Part shown: piece after piece, positions 46,401-56,455 of the stretch
Layout of the letters: each line of letters opens with the position of its first letter
Position numbering within the stretch: the stretch's first letter is position 1
DNA from: Monarcha castaneiventris obscurior
Taxonomy: Eukaryota; Chordata; Aves; Passeriformes; Monarchidae
NCBI GenBank assembly: GCA_026261815.1
Contig: JAMPIT010000699.1
Location: forward strand, 682,001-746,000
Direction of reading: 5' to 3'
DNA: 64,000 bases
Translations under genes and position numbers: made by a program
Notes under the pieces: generated by a model
What the model was told of the DNA's origin: nothing
The model's input: only the letters and a program-made list of their open reading frames with translations
Database searches by the model: none

Positions 46401-46984
46401 TTTCAATTACTGGGCTAATTCCTTCTCTGTCTTCCCTTTTGAGGGGGTATTGTTTAATTCTAACTGGTTGTTTTCCCTCCTTGAGCTTAATCTGTATTGG
46501 GGTTGCATTTTTGGCTCTCCCAGGTACATCTGTGGCCCAGACTCCTGGGAACACTTGACTCATTATCTCTTCTCTAATTTCCTCTGCAGAGCCTGTAGTT
46601 GTTAGTATTAGGCTCAGTATTTCCACATACTCCTGGTCATTTACCTCCAGAATAATTTCCCCATTCCTAAATGTAATGGTTGCTTGTAATTGTTCCAATA
46701 GATCTCTTCCTAAAAGTGCTTTTGGAGAATTGGGTAAATATAAAAACTTGTGAATACCCCACTGTTTCCCAAATTTGTATTTCAATGGTTTGCAAAAATA
46801 TGCTCTTTCAGATTGACCAGCTGCTCCTTGGACTACAATGTAGTCATTCCTCACAGGCACTAAAGCTTTATTTAAAACCGAATATGCTGCTCCCGTATTA
46901 ACCAAAAATTCTGGGTTTTTTTTCCTTTTCCTCTAGCTTCATTATAACCAGTGGATCTTCTAGGGTAGAATCCCCCAGTCCTCT
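43456..46984 (-). pseudogene. pol: ERV-3 pro-pol, broken
   Basis: Protease active site reads LVNTGAA, with Asn (46897-46899) for the catalytic Asp. RT motif A is intact (VLDLKDAFF) and YVDD lies at 45967-45978, with a break near 46075 between them. RNase H (44720-45391) has TDGSS and TDSRY and ends in a stop where ERV-1 reads on. The integrase core (43886-44311) keeps QIDFTE, SSDRG and the VEKMNH glutamate. The C-terminal domain (43534-43734) is in another frame. At least four disabling changes. Confidence 0.88.
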
Positions 46985-47417
46985 TCAATCTTCTTTCATG
47001 TGTGCAACCACCCTCCATCTTTCTCGATCTTTTGGGGTTTTTTGTTTTTTTGGGTTTTTTTTCTTTTTCAAGAGCTAACACCATAGGATCATTGCGGGGG
47101 CATTTAATTCCACGATCTTTCTGCCATTCAGGGTGGTTTTGGAGAGAGAAAAATGCATCAGTGTAGGAAACTTTTTCCCACCTGCCTTCCTGTCTCAAAA
47201 ATAATATTAGCTGTAGCAAGGTATTATAATCTAAAGTTCCATTCGGTGGCCACTTTGCTCCATCTTCTAATTTATACGGTTGCCACCATTGGGTGCAATA
47301 TTTTACAGGAGTTCTTTTATCTTCTGTGCCTCCAGTTCCTACTATCTCTTTCCAATGTGCCAAAGCACAGCCAAGCGGTCTCACTCTAGAGATTTCCTCA
47401 CTCTTTTCTGTTCCCAT
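46985..47417 (-). pseudogene. gag: ERV-3 gag: matrix joined to nucleocapsid tail
   Basis: Begins MGTEKSEEISRVRPLGC, matching the ERV-1 matrix through HPEWQKDRGIK. After an A/C-rich linker (KKPKKTKNPKRSR) the sequence corresponds to the last residues of nucleocapsid, then KED-UGA (46985-46987) and pro. Capsid and the zinc knuckle, about 1 kb in ERV-1, are missing. Confidence 0.8.
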
Positions 47418-48390
47418 CTGTCTTGGTTTGAAAGACAGGTGTCAGTCAAGAAAGACAGGAGCCTCCCCTGAAATGGAAAATGCAACCCCCTTCCCTCCAA
47501 ATTATTATAATATTGAAATTAAGGGGCTCTCAGGCAAAGATATGAGGGATAGGAATACCAGTTCTTTACTAATATATATATATATTTGTGTATAACAAGG
47601 CGAACAAACAAGAGCTGTGGCAGTGACAGCAAACAGAGCCACAAACCCAGTGAGAGCCTTCCCGGCTGCCGGGCCCTTTCCCGTGGGTGCAGTTCCGCTC
47701 ACGGCCGGCAGGGGCGCTGCTGGCTCCCGGTGAGCAGGGCGGGTGCGATGGTTCCCCCGCGGCTGCAGGGGGCGCTCCGGAGCGAGCTCGGGGAGCACCG
47801 GCAATGGCGGCCTGGGCTCCCGGGAAGGGATGGACAAAAAGCTTCACAAACCCCTGGGCAGCCAAGCCCGGTGCCCGGCCGGACCCTCGGGAGCAGCAGG
47901 CTGGAACAGCAGGGGCGAGCACAGATCCCGGGTGGCAGCGAGATGGATCAAAGTGCGGAGCTGCAGCAGGGACCCCGGCAGGTGTCAGCAAGCAAGGCGT
48001 GCGTGGCTACGATGGAGCGAAGGCTGGAAGCAACGGCGGGGGCAGAGCGGCCGCGGCCCGGCTCCCAGCGGGGCAGGGAAAGGGGGCTTGGGAATCCCAG
48101 GGCTTCTCCAGTAGAAAGAAAGCAGCTGGAAAAAAAGCAGAAGCTTTGCAGTGCTGATGAAAACCGTCCACCACAATGGCAGGCAGCTCCCTGTGTGAAC
48201 ACTGAGAGCATCAGGCAGCCCCCGGCTGTACCCAACCCCCAGGTGAAAAGAAGAGTGGCCCGTTGGACCCTGCCCCTGTGGCCAGGTCTTCTGTTTTTCT
48301 TAAGCACTCAGTAATTTGTTGCCCTGGCAACATATATGGGGAAAATTCTTTAAGAGAAAAAGAAAACAGGACAACTCCTAAACCCCAACA
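47418..48390 (-). mobile_element. ERV-2-type LTR, arm B copy, truncated
   Basis: Reverse copy of 33162-34125 with high identity. Ends on the ERV-3 side at ctttcaaaccaagacag, directly before the ERV-3 gag ATG. This marks the inner edge of the palindrome arm. An (AT)n stretch lies at about 47571-47588. Confidence 0.88.
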
Positions 48391-49215
48391 CTTGGAATGA
48401 CTGGGTCTGTGCTCAGGGCAACTGAGAGCAACTGGGATCAGACTGGGAGCAACTGGGAGCAATTAGGACCATGCTGGGGACAACTGGCATCATCATGGCA
48501 TCACAGTGGGATCATACTGGGAGTGACTGGGTCTATGCTACAGGCAACTGGGAGTGACTGGGATCACACTGGGAGGAAATGCAACCGTGCCAGGGACAAC
48601 TGGGGTCCTATTGGGAGCAACTGGGACCTCACTGAGGGTGACTGGGGTCATACTGGGATCATACTGGAAATGACTAGAGGCATGCTGAGGGCAACTGGGA
48701 CCATGTTGGGGCAACTGGGATATACAGGGAGTGACTGGAATCATGCTGGAGGTGACTGGGAGTGGCAGTGGGCAATTGGAATCATGTTGGAAGCTACTGG
48801 GGGATACTGGGAGGGAGTGGAAGCACAGTGGGGGCAACTGGGATATGCTGGGAGAGAGTGGGAGTGACTGGGATAACAGAGGAACCAACAAGGAAGTTCC
48901 TGGAATAATACTGGGAGTATCTGGGAGTGACTGGGATCGTACTGGGAGTGACTGGAACCATACTGGGTGACTGGGAGCAACTGGGACCATGCTGCGGGCA
49001 AATGGCATCGTACTGAGGGTGACTGAGTTCATAATGGAATCATACTGGGAGGGGCTGGAACCATACTAGGGGTGAATGGGAACACCTGGGACCATGCTGA
49101 GATCATAATGGGAGTGACTGGGATCATACTGGTATCATACTGAGTGTAACTGAAAGTGACTGGGATCATACTGAGTGTAACTGAAAGTGACTGGGATCAT
49201 ACTGGGGGTGACTGG
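48391..49215. repeat. ACTGGGA minisatellite block, arm B (mirror of block 3)
   Basis: ACTGGGA on the plus strand. Mirrors 32390-33160, with a duplicated ~40 bp stretch (actgagtgtaactgaaagtgactgg) at 49138-49200. Confidence 0.94.
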
Positions 49216-49349
49216 GAGCTGCAGGGTCCATGCTGGGAGTGACCTGGGCCCCCCTGGGTGGAACTGGGGGCACTGGCCCGACTGGGGCTCAGGGTTGTTC
49301 TGCCCCAGGGCTGCCCCAGGTCCTGCTGCCACCCCCAACCCCACAGAGC

Positions 49350-49632
49350 CGAGGGACAGGGGACAGGCAGGGACAGGCAGGGACAGGGGACAGGCAGGGA
49401 ACACGGGACAGGCAGGAACACGGGACAGGCAGGGACAGGCAGGGACAGGGGACAGGCAGGGAACACGGGACAGGCAGGAACACGGGACAGGCAGGGACAG
49501 GCAGGGACAGGGGACAGGCAGGAACACGGGACAGGCAGGGACAGGGACAGGCAGGGACAGGGGACAGGCAGGGACACGAGACAGGCAGGAACATGGGACA
49601 GGCAGGGACAGGGACAGGGACAGGCAGGGAAC
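49350..49632. repeat. GGGACAGGCA minisatellite, arm B, expanded
   Basis: About 280 bp of ggcagggaca / ggcaggaacacgggaca units, more than twice the length of the arm A copy. Confidence 0.95.
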
Positions 49633-49744
49633 ACGGCCTGGCCCAGGGACGCTGTGCTCCAGCACTTTGGGCTGTTGTGCCCTGGGCGTTGCCCTTGGGC
49701 TCCCAGGACAGGCAGTGGGGGAGAATCCCCTCCAGGAGCTGTTG

Positions 49745-50150
49745 TTCGCTATCCCAATATCCCAGATCTGGCTATCCCAATATCCAGGTCTGACCATCCC
49801 AGTATCTCAGGTCTGGCTATCCCAGTGCCCTGGGTCTGGCCATCCCAGTATCTCAGGTCTGGCCATCCCAATATCCCAGGTCTGGCCATCCCAATATCCA
49901 GGTCTGGCCATCCCAATGTCCAGGTCTGGCTATCCCAATGTCCAGGTCTGGCCATCCCAATATCTTGGGTCTGGCTATCCCAATATCCCAGGTCTGGCTA
50001 CCCAAATACCTCGGGTCTGGCCATCCCAATATCTCGGGTCTGGCTATCCCAGTGCCCTGGGTCTGGCCATCACAATATCCCAGGTCTGGCTATCCCAGTA
50101 TCCCAGGTCTGGCTATCCCAGTATCCCAGGTCTGGCTATCCCAATATCCT
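49745..50150 (-). repeat. Expanded 22-23-bp repeat from the class I alpha-1 exon
   Basis: About 17 units of c(t/c)atcccaatatcccaggtctgg (plus strand), against five in arm A. Confidence 0.95.
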
Positions 50151-50853
50151 GGCTCCGCTCCCGCCGCCATCCCCGGTGCCTGCAGCTCCATCCGGCCCCG
50201 CTCGCTGCCGCAGCGCTCGGAGGGGGTCCCGTCCACGTCCCCCACAATCAAGGACTAGGGAACCACAAGGCCGGGCTCCGACAGCGCCACTTCCAGGTAC
50301 TGCAAGGAGTGGAGAACTGGGCGGACACGGAGATTTGGGGCAGCTGGGGGGCTGAGAGTGAGAGTGAGAGTTTGGGCATTCCAGGGGGGTCCACGGATCA
50401 AGGAAATGGGCGACTTGAAGAGCTGGGAGAGCTGGGAAGGAGGTTCAGAGGCTCAGAGTCAAGGAAATGGGGGGCAGGGACTTGGAGAGGTAGAAGAGAG
50501 TTCCAGGGGGTCCCTGTGTCCAGGAAAGGGGAGTTCAGGATTTCCCAAAAAAGGGAGGTGACAGGGTGGGGACCCCCGGGATGTCCAGGAAGGGGGAGTT
50601 CAGGGGGTCTCCAGTTTTGCAGAAAGGTGGGGCTGGGGGCCGGGAAAGGCAGGAATGGGGGTCCAAGGCATTCCAAGGCATCCCAGGGTCAGGCACACGG
50701 GAAGTCTGGAGGGTGGGAGACATGGGATGGCCAGGAAAAGGGGAGCAGGGGGGTCCTGATGTCCAGAAATGGGGGATTCAGGGGGGTCCCGGTGCTGGGG
50801 TCCCACTCCCCCCTCGCTGCCCCCAGGAGCCCCCAGCCCCAGCGCTGGAGCCA
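49745..50853 (-). pseudogene. MHC class I pseudogene, arm B (leader and alpha-1 only)
   Basis: Reverse copy of the arm A locus. The leader-like ATG is at about 50853. The alpha-1 exon begins at about 50299 and carries the same in-frame TAG after GLVVP, then VGDVDGTPSERCGSERGRME. The exon continues into about 17 units of the YWDSQT-derived 23 bp repeat and then joins sequence equivalent to 31648 in arm A. The alpha-1 end, intron and alpha-2 exon are gone. Confidence 0.75.
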
Positions 50854-50964
50854 TGGCGCTGCTCCGGGCAGATCCCGGCGGCGCAGGTTGGGAGATGCAG
50901 CAGTGCCCGAGGGAGGGCGGGGGGAACGGGGGGATCACTTCCAGCTGTCCCCAGGGAAGGCTCT

Positions 50965-51630
50965 GCAAATCCCAGTTAATCCCAGTCACCCCCAGTGTGT
51001 TCCCAGTCACCCCCAGTATGATTACAGACACTCCCAGTATATCCCAGTTCCCCTCAGCATGTCCGTAGTCATTCCCAGACACTCCCAGCTGCCCCAGTGA
51101 GGTGTTGGTTATCCCAGTATGATCCCAGTCATGTCCAGAATATCCCAGTTGCCTCCAGCATGCATCCAGTCATTCCCAGTTACTCCCAATTGCTCTCAGC
51201 ACCATCCCAGTTTCTCTCAGTTGCTCCCAGTAGCCCAAAGTGCGACCCCAGTTGCTCCCTTTCCACACCAGTATGATCCCAGTCACCTCCAGCATGATCC
51301 CAGTTATCCCAGTCCATCACAGTATAGAGCTAGTTGCTTCCAATCACCCCCAGCATGAACCCAGTCACTCCCAGTCACTCCCAGTTGCTCCTAGCATGAT
51401 CCCAGTTGCTCCCAGCTGCTCCCAGTCCCCCTCAGAATGATCCCAGTCACTCCCAGTATATCCCATTTGCACCCAACATGGTGTCAATTGCTCCCCGCAG
51501 GCTCCTACTGACACCCAGTATGATCCCAGTATGATCCCAGTATGATCCCAGTCACCCTCAGTGTGATTGCAGTCTCCCGCAGCAGGGGCCCGGCTGCTCC
51601 CAGTATGTTCCCAGTATGATGCCAGTATAA
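50965..51630. repeat. ACTGGGA minisatellite block, arm B (mirror of block 2)
   Basis: TCCCAGT on the plus strand. Mirrors 28791-29455. Confidence 0.93.
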
Positions 51631-52648
51631 CTCAGCCACTGGCAGTGGTGCCACTCGTGGGATCCCCCAGCCCTCTGTGCGTTCCCCTCTCCCGGTTCTC
51701 CAGGCCCCCGAGAGGAGCCCCAAGGGCTGCAAGTGCCCAGCCAGGGTCCCCAGCAAGGCCCAGTTTGGATGTGCGGCCCCCAATGTTCCCAGTTTCCCTC
51801 TCCTTTTCCCCGGGCCGGGTTCCCCCGCCCCCAGCGGGTGGGCGCAGCCGAGAGCCCCGCGCTGCCCATCCCAACCTGTCCCGGCTCCATCCCCGCTGCT
51901 CCCGCGGGCTGCGAGGGCTCCGGGAACGCGGGAGGAGCAGGAGGAGGGAGGGAGGAGGGGGAGGCGGGACTGGGGACGGGCAGGAGGAGGAGGAGGAGGA
52001 GGAGGAGGAGGAGGAGGAGGAGGAGGAGGAGGAGGAGGAGGAGGAGGGGGAGGAAGAGGCGGAGCGGCAGCGGGAAGCCGGAAGAGAGTAGGAGAGGGGG
52101 AACCGCGTGGCTCCAGTGCTCCCTGAAGTCGGAGCCCCCCCGGGACCATCGCCCCGCATCCCGCAGGTGCCCGGGGAGGGGGAGCTCGCCCCAAATGTCC
52201 CGGGGGGTCCCTGGGTTTGGGGTTTTTTTTGGGGGGGGTGGGTTTAGAGCTTGCAGGGCTGCAAAGCCGAGCCGCAGATGCCCCTCGGGGGCACACCGGA
52301 GGTCTCCGGGAGGTGTTTTTGGGGGGTCCCGGTGGCGGTGCGGGCAGAGCCCCGGCGGGGGCGGGGGGATGCGGGTCCCCCCGCGGTGGGGGTTGGGCTT
52401 CCCGGGCCGGGCCCTCCGAGCTGTGCCGGGGCCCCGTGGGGACCGCGCGGGGCCGGCGGGGGCGGGGGGACACCGGTTTTGGGGAGAGCCCAGAGAGAGG
52501 AGAGCCCCAGAAGCCCAAAGCGGGGAGCCCGAGAGGGGGGAGCCCTGGGATTGCCGGGACCCCGGCGGGGGGGTCTGGGGGCTGCAGGGGCGGCATGGCC
52601 GGGAAAGGGGCTCGGGGGTCCCGGGGCGCGGAAGTGGCTGCTCCCAGT
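51631..52648. other. GC-rich block, arm B
   Basis: Mirror of 27831-28790, including the zinc-finger 5' region duplicate. No protein assigned. The CpG content suggests a promoter-like island, which is inference. Confidence 0.5.
51982..52047. repeat. (AGG)n trinucleotide repeat
   Basis: About 22 perfect units. The mirrored arm A position (28419-28445) has only a short run. Confidence 0.97.
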
Positions 52649-53033
52649 ATGAGCCCAGTCACTCCCAGTATGAGCCCAGTCACTCCCAGTATGATCCTGG
52701 TCACTTCCCCTCTCTCCCTGCATGATCCCTGCTGCTCCCAGTATGAGCCCAGTTGCTCCCAGTATGAGCCTGGTCACTTCCCCTCACTCCCTGCATGATC
52801 CCAGTTGCTCCTAGTATGAGCCCAGTCAGTCCCAGTCATTCCCCATTATGATACCTTTTGCCCCCAGCACGGTCCCAGTTGCTCCCAGTTCCTCCAGCTT
52901 TTGTCCAGTGTGTTCCCAGTTCTCCCAGTTGCCCCTGGTACAATTCCAGTCACTCCCAGTATGCTCTCAGTCTTTCCCAGCAGGGTCCCAGTCAGTCCCA
53001 CTTGCCCCCAGTTGCCTCCAGCTTGGTCCCAGT
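52649..53033. repeat. ACTGGGA minisatellite, arm B (left of CR1)
   Basis: Mirrors part of arm A block 1 (about 27510-27830). Confidence 0.92.
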
Positions 53034-53113
53034 TACAGAATCACAGAATCACCACGTTGGAAGAGACCTTCAAGATCATCGAGTCCAACCCATGTCCGAA
53101 CACCTCAACTAAA

Positions 53114-55577
53114 CTAAACCATGGCACCGAGTGCCACATCGAATCTCCTTTTAAACACGTCCAGGGATGGTGATTCCACCACCTCCCCGGGTAAACCATT
53201 CCAATATTTTATCACTCTTTCTGTGAAAAACTTTTTTCTAATATCCAGCCTATATTTTCCTTGGCGCAACTTAAAGACTGCGTCCTCTTGTTCTGTCAGT
53301 TGTTGCCTGGAAAAAGAGACCAACCCCCACCTCACTGCAACCACCTTTCAAGAAGTTGTAGAGAGTGATAAGGTCGCCTCTGAGTCTCCCTTTCTCCAGG
53401 CTAAACAACCCCAGTTCCCTCAGACTCATAGGGCTTGTGTTCCAAGCCCCTCACCAGCCTTGTCGCCCAGGGGGTTATTGTGGCCAAAATGCTGGACTCA
53501 GCACTTGGACTTATTAAACTTCATCTTACTGGACTCTGCCCATCCATCCAACCATTCCAGGTCTCTCTGCAGAGCCCTCCTACCTTCCAACAGATCGACA
53601 CACACTCCCAGCTTAGTGTCATCTGCAAATTTACTAATGATAGATTCAATACCCTCATCCATGTCATCAATAAAAATACTGAACAGAACTGTTCCCAGCA
53701 CAGATCCCTGAGGGACACCACTAGTGACTGGCCACCAGCTGGATGCAGCACCGTTCACCAGCACTCTCTGGGCCCGGCCATCCAGCCAGTTCTGAACCCA
53801 GCAAAGAGTGCTCCTGTCCAAGCCGTGGGCTGCCAGCTTTTCCAGGAGGATGCTGTGGGAGACAGTGTCAAAGGCTTTGCTGAGGTCTAAATAGACAACA
53901 TCTACAGCTTTTCCTGTATCTACCAGGCGGGTTACCTGGTTGTAAAAGGAGACCAGGTTGGTCAAACATGACCTACCCCTCCTAAACCCGTGCTGGCTGG
54001 GTCTGATCCCCTGTCCATCCTGTAGATGCTGTGCAGTAGCACTCAATATAAACTGTTCCATAACCTTACCTGGTACTGAGGTCAGGCTGACTGGCCTGTA
54101 GTTACCAGGATCCTCCTTCTTACCCTCTTTACAAATGGGCGTCACATTGGCCAGCTTCCAGTCATCTGGAACCTCACCAGTGAGCCAGGACTGTTGGTAA
54201 ACGATGCAGAGTGGCTTTGCAAGCTCATCTGCCAGCTCCCTCATCACCCTGGGATGGATCCCATCTGGTCCCATAGATTTATGAATATCCAAGCAGCTCA
54301 GCAGTTCCCTGACTGCCTCCTGTTGGATAACAGGGGGACCATCCTTCTTCCTGACACTATCTACCAACCCAGGAGGACAGTTGTCCTGAGGACCATGTGT
54401 CTTTCCAATAAAGACCAAGGCAAAGAAGTCATTAAGCATTTCCGCCTTCTCCTCATCTGCAGTTACTAAATTCCTTTCTGCATCCAGTAGACAACAAAGG
54501 TCAGTCTTGCCCTTCCTTTTGCCATTAATATATCTGTAAAAACATTTTTTATTATCCTTTACAAAGGTTGCCAAATTGAGTTCAAACTGAGCTTTGGCCT
54601 CCCTAACTTTTTTCCTACATGCCCTAGCAGCCTCCTTCAATATTTCCTGAGAGATGTGACCCTCCTTCCAAAGATGATATATCCTCTTTTTGTTCCTAAG
54701 TTCCTTCAAAACCTCATTGTCCATGCAGGATGGACGTTTGCCTCGTCGACTTGTCTTTCGTTGCACTGGAACAGTCTGTTCCTGTGCCCTCAAGATCTCT
54801 TTTTTGAAGTATGCCCACCCTTCCTGTACTCCTTTAAGGGCTGTTTCCCAGGGAACTCCCTGAATAAGTTTCCTAAATAAGTTAAAGTCTGCCCTCCTGA
54901 AGTCCAGTATAGAAGTCTTGTTGATGTTCACCCTCATTTCACCAATTATTGACAACTATAATTCCATGGTCACTATGCCCCAGTCGTCCTCCAACTACCA
55001 CATCTCCCACCAGCCCGTCTCTGTTTGTAAACAACAAATCTAGTGTAGCCCCTCCCCTGGTGGGCTCGCTCACCAGCTGCAACAGAAAATTGTCCTCCAC
55101 CCACTCCAAGAACTTCCTGGACTGCCTCTTTTCCCCTGTATTAAGTTCCCAGCAGATGTCCGGTAGGTTAAAGTCAGCTGCAAGAACATGGGCTGGTGAC
55201 CCTGAAACATTCTCTAGCTGCTTGTGGAATAAGTTGTCCACTTCTTCATCCTCGTTGGGTGGTCTATAACAGACTGCCAGTAGGATGTCAGCCTTGTTGG
55301 CCATCCCCTTAATCCTTACCCATAGGCATTCAACTTCATCATCATTAATTTCAATGCCCATGGCATCAAAAGCCTCCATAATGTAAAGGGCCACCCCTCC
55401 ACCTCTTCTCCCTTTCCTGTCTCTTCTGAAGAGCTTGTAGCCATCCAGTGCAGTGCTCCAGCTATGCGAGTTGCCCCACCACGTTTCCGTGATGGCAACT
55501 ACGTCATAGCTTTGCTGTTGTACCATGGCTTCCAGCTCCTCTTGTTTGTTACCCATGCTGCGTGCATTAGTGTACAT
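53114..55577 (-). pseudogene. CR1 ORF2 (endonuclease and reverse transcriptase), broken
   Basis: Endonuclease part (55577-54939): NARS, ITETWW, GGVALY, YRPP, ADFN, LDLLFTN and SDH motifs of the EEP family. A frame change near 54950 leads to the RT part (54955-53498): [28 protein letters not shown] and FADDTKLG. The last part (53344-53114: [24 protein letters not shown]) is in another frame, and the stretch between (about 53345-53497) looks shortened by a deletion. The RT core motifs are intact. Confidence 0.92.
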
Positions 55578-55675
55578 GCACTTCAGCTGGGCTACTCATT
55601 TCACCCCTAACTCAGGCTTACCATCCTTGGGCGTGTTTCCAGAGAGCCCAGCTGTATCCCCTTCCCCCTTCAAAC

Positions 55676-56322
55676 CTAGTTTAAAGCCCTTTCAATGAGT
55701 TCAGCCAGTTCATGAGCTAAAAACCTTCTGCCCTTAACAGAGAGATGGAGCCCCTCTGATTCTAACAGACCACATGCTGAAAAAGTTTCCCCATGATCAA
55801 AGAACCCAAAATTGTGCTGATGGCACCAACTCTTGAGCCACTTGTTGATAATGTGGGCTCTCCTGTTCCTTTCATCATTTTTCTCTGCCACCAAGAGGAC
55901 TGAGCAGAGCACTACCTGAGCTCCTGCCCTATTAACCCCCTGACCCAGTGCCCTAAAGTCCCTTTTAATTGCCTTGATGCTCCTCCTCTCAATCTCATCA
56001 TTGCCAGCCTGGAGTATCAGCAGTGGGTAATAATCAGAGGGCCGAACCAGCCCAGGTAGTCTCTCAGCCATATCCCGTACCCGGGCCCCAGGAGGCAGCA
56101 GGTCTCCCTGTGGGATGGGTCCGGTCAACATATGGGGCCCTCTGTTCCCCTAAGGAGGGAGTCGCCCACTACCACTACCCTTCTTTTCTTTTTAATGTTA
56201 GAGGTGGCGATGGGCCTGACAGGTGAATCGCCGCTGGGAGGATCACTGGAGAGATCATTCTCCTCTATGTCCTCTAGCTGATCTTCTAGATCCAGGGCCT
56301 CATAGCTATTCTGAAGTGGCAC
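55676..56322 (-). pseudogene. CR1 ORF1, esterase-like part
   Basis: Two overlapping frames. The upstream one (56322-56125) ends with RRVVVVGDSLLRG, a GDSL-type SGNH hydrolase block I. The next (56131-55676) continues with LLILQAGNDEIE, VLCSVLL and SEGLHLSVKGRRFLAHEL, corresponding to the later blocks including the D/GLH catalytic His. A frameshift near 56130 separates them. CR1 ORF1 proteins with an esterase domain are known. The N-terminal part is truncated at the insertion edge. Confidence 0.8.
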
Positions 56323-56455
56323 CTGGGTAGGGGAGGGGGGTAGGGAGGAATTTCTGTTACCTCCTCGAGTGGGGACCCATTTCCACTCCCCTTCATCCCC
56401 CAGGTGTCCTCCTATTGCCTGACAGTGGGAGGCATAGGAGTCCTCTGCATAGTTC

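Larger units (their letters stand above)
42166..47417 (-). mobile_element. ERV-3: truncated relative of ERV-1
   Basis: Minus-strand gag-pol-env of the same family as ERV-1, without its own LTRs, leader or primer site. Its gag ATG (47417) directly abuts the truncated ERV-2-type LTR of arm B. Its env 3' end runs into the ERV-B target site. Capsid and nucleocapsid are deleted. Some residues lost in ERV-1 are retained here (RT motif A Asp, integrase Asp), and others are lost. Confidence 0.88.
53034..56455 (-). mobile_element. CR1 LINE, nearly full length
   Basis: The minus-strand 3' end is GATTCTGTGATTCTGTA at 53034-53050, the 8 bp repeat typical of CR1, preceded by the conserved TTGGAAGAGACCTTCAAGATCATCGAGTCCAAC-type 3' UTR (described, about 53058-53093). 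It carries remnants of ORF1 and ORF2. Inserted into the minisatellite: flanks ggtcccagt and ccccagcacattcc are contiguous in arm A near 27505-27515. Absent from arm A, so it post-dates the duplication or was lost there. Confidence 0.95.

Noticed and set aside
49350..50150. Regularly spaced short repeats resembling a CRISPR array
   Set aside because: Units are contiguous 10-23 bp tandem repeats without unique spacers, in a vertebrate genome.
49187..51100. 637-codon open frame on the plus strand
   Set aside because: It runs through three different tandem repeats and antisense to the class I pseudogene; the length comes from stop-poor repeat units.
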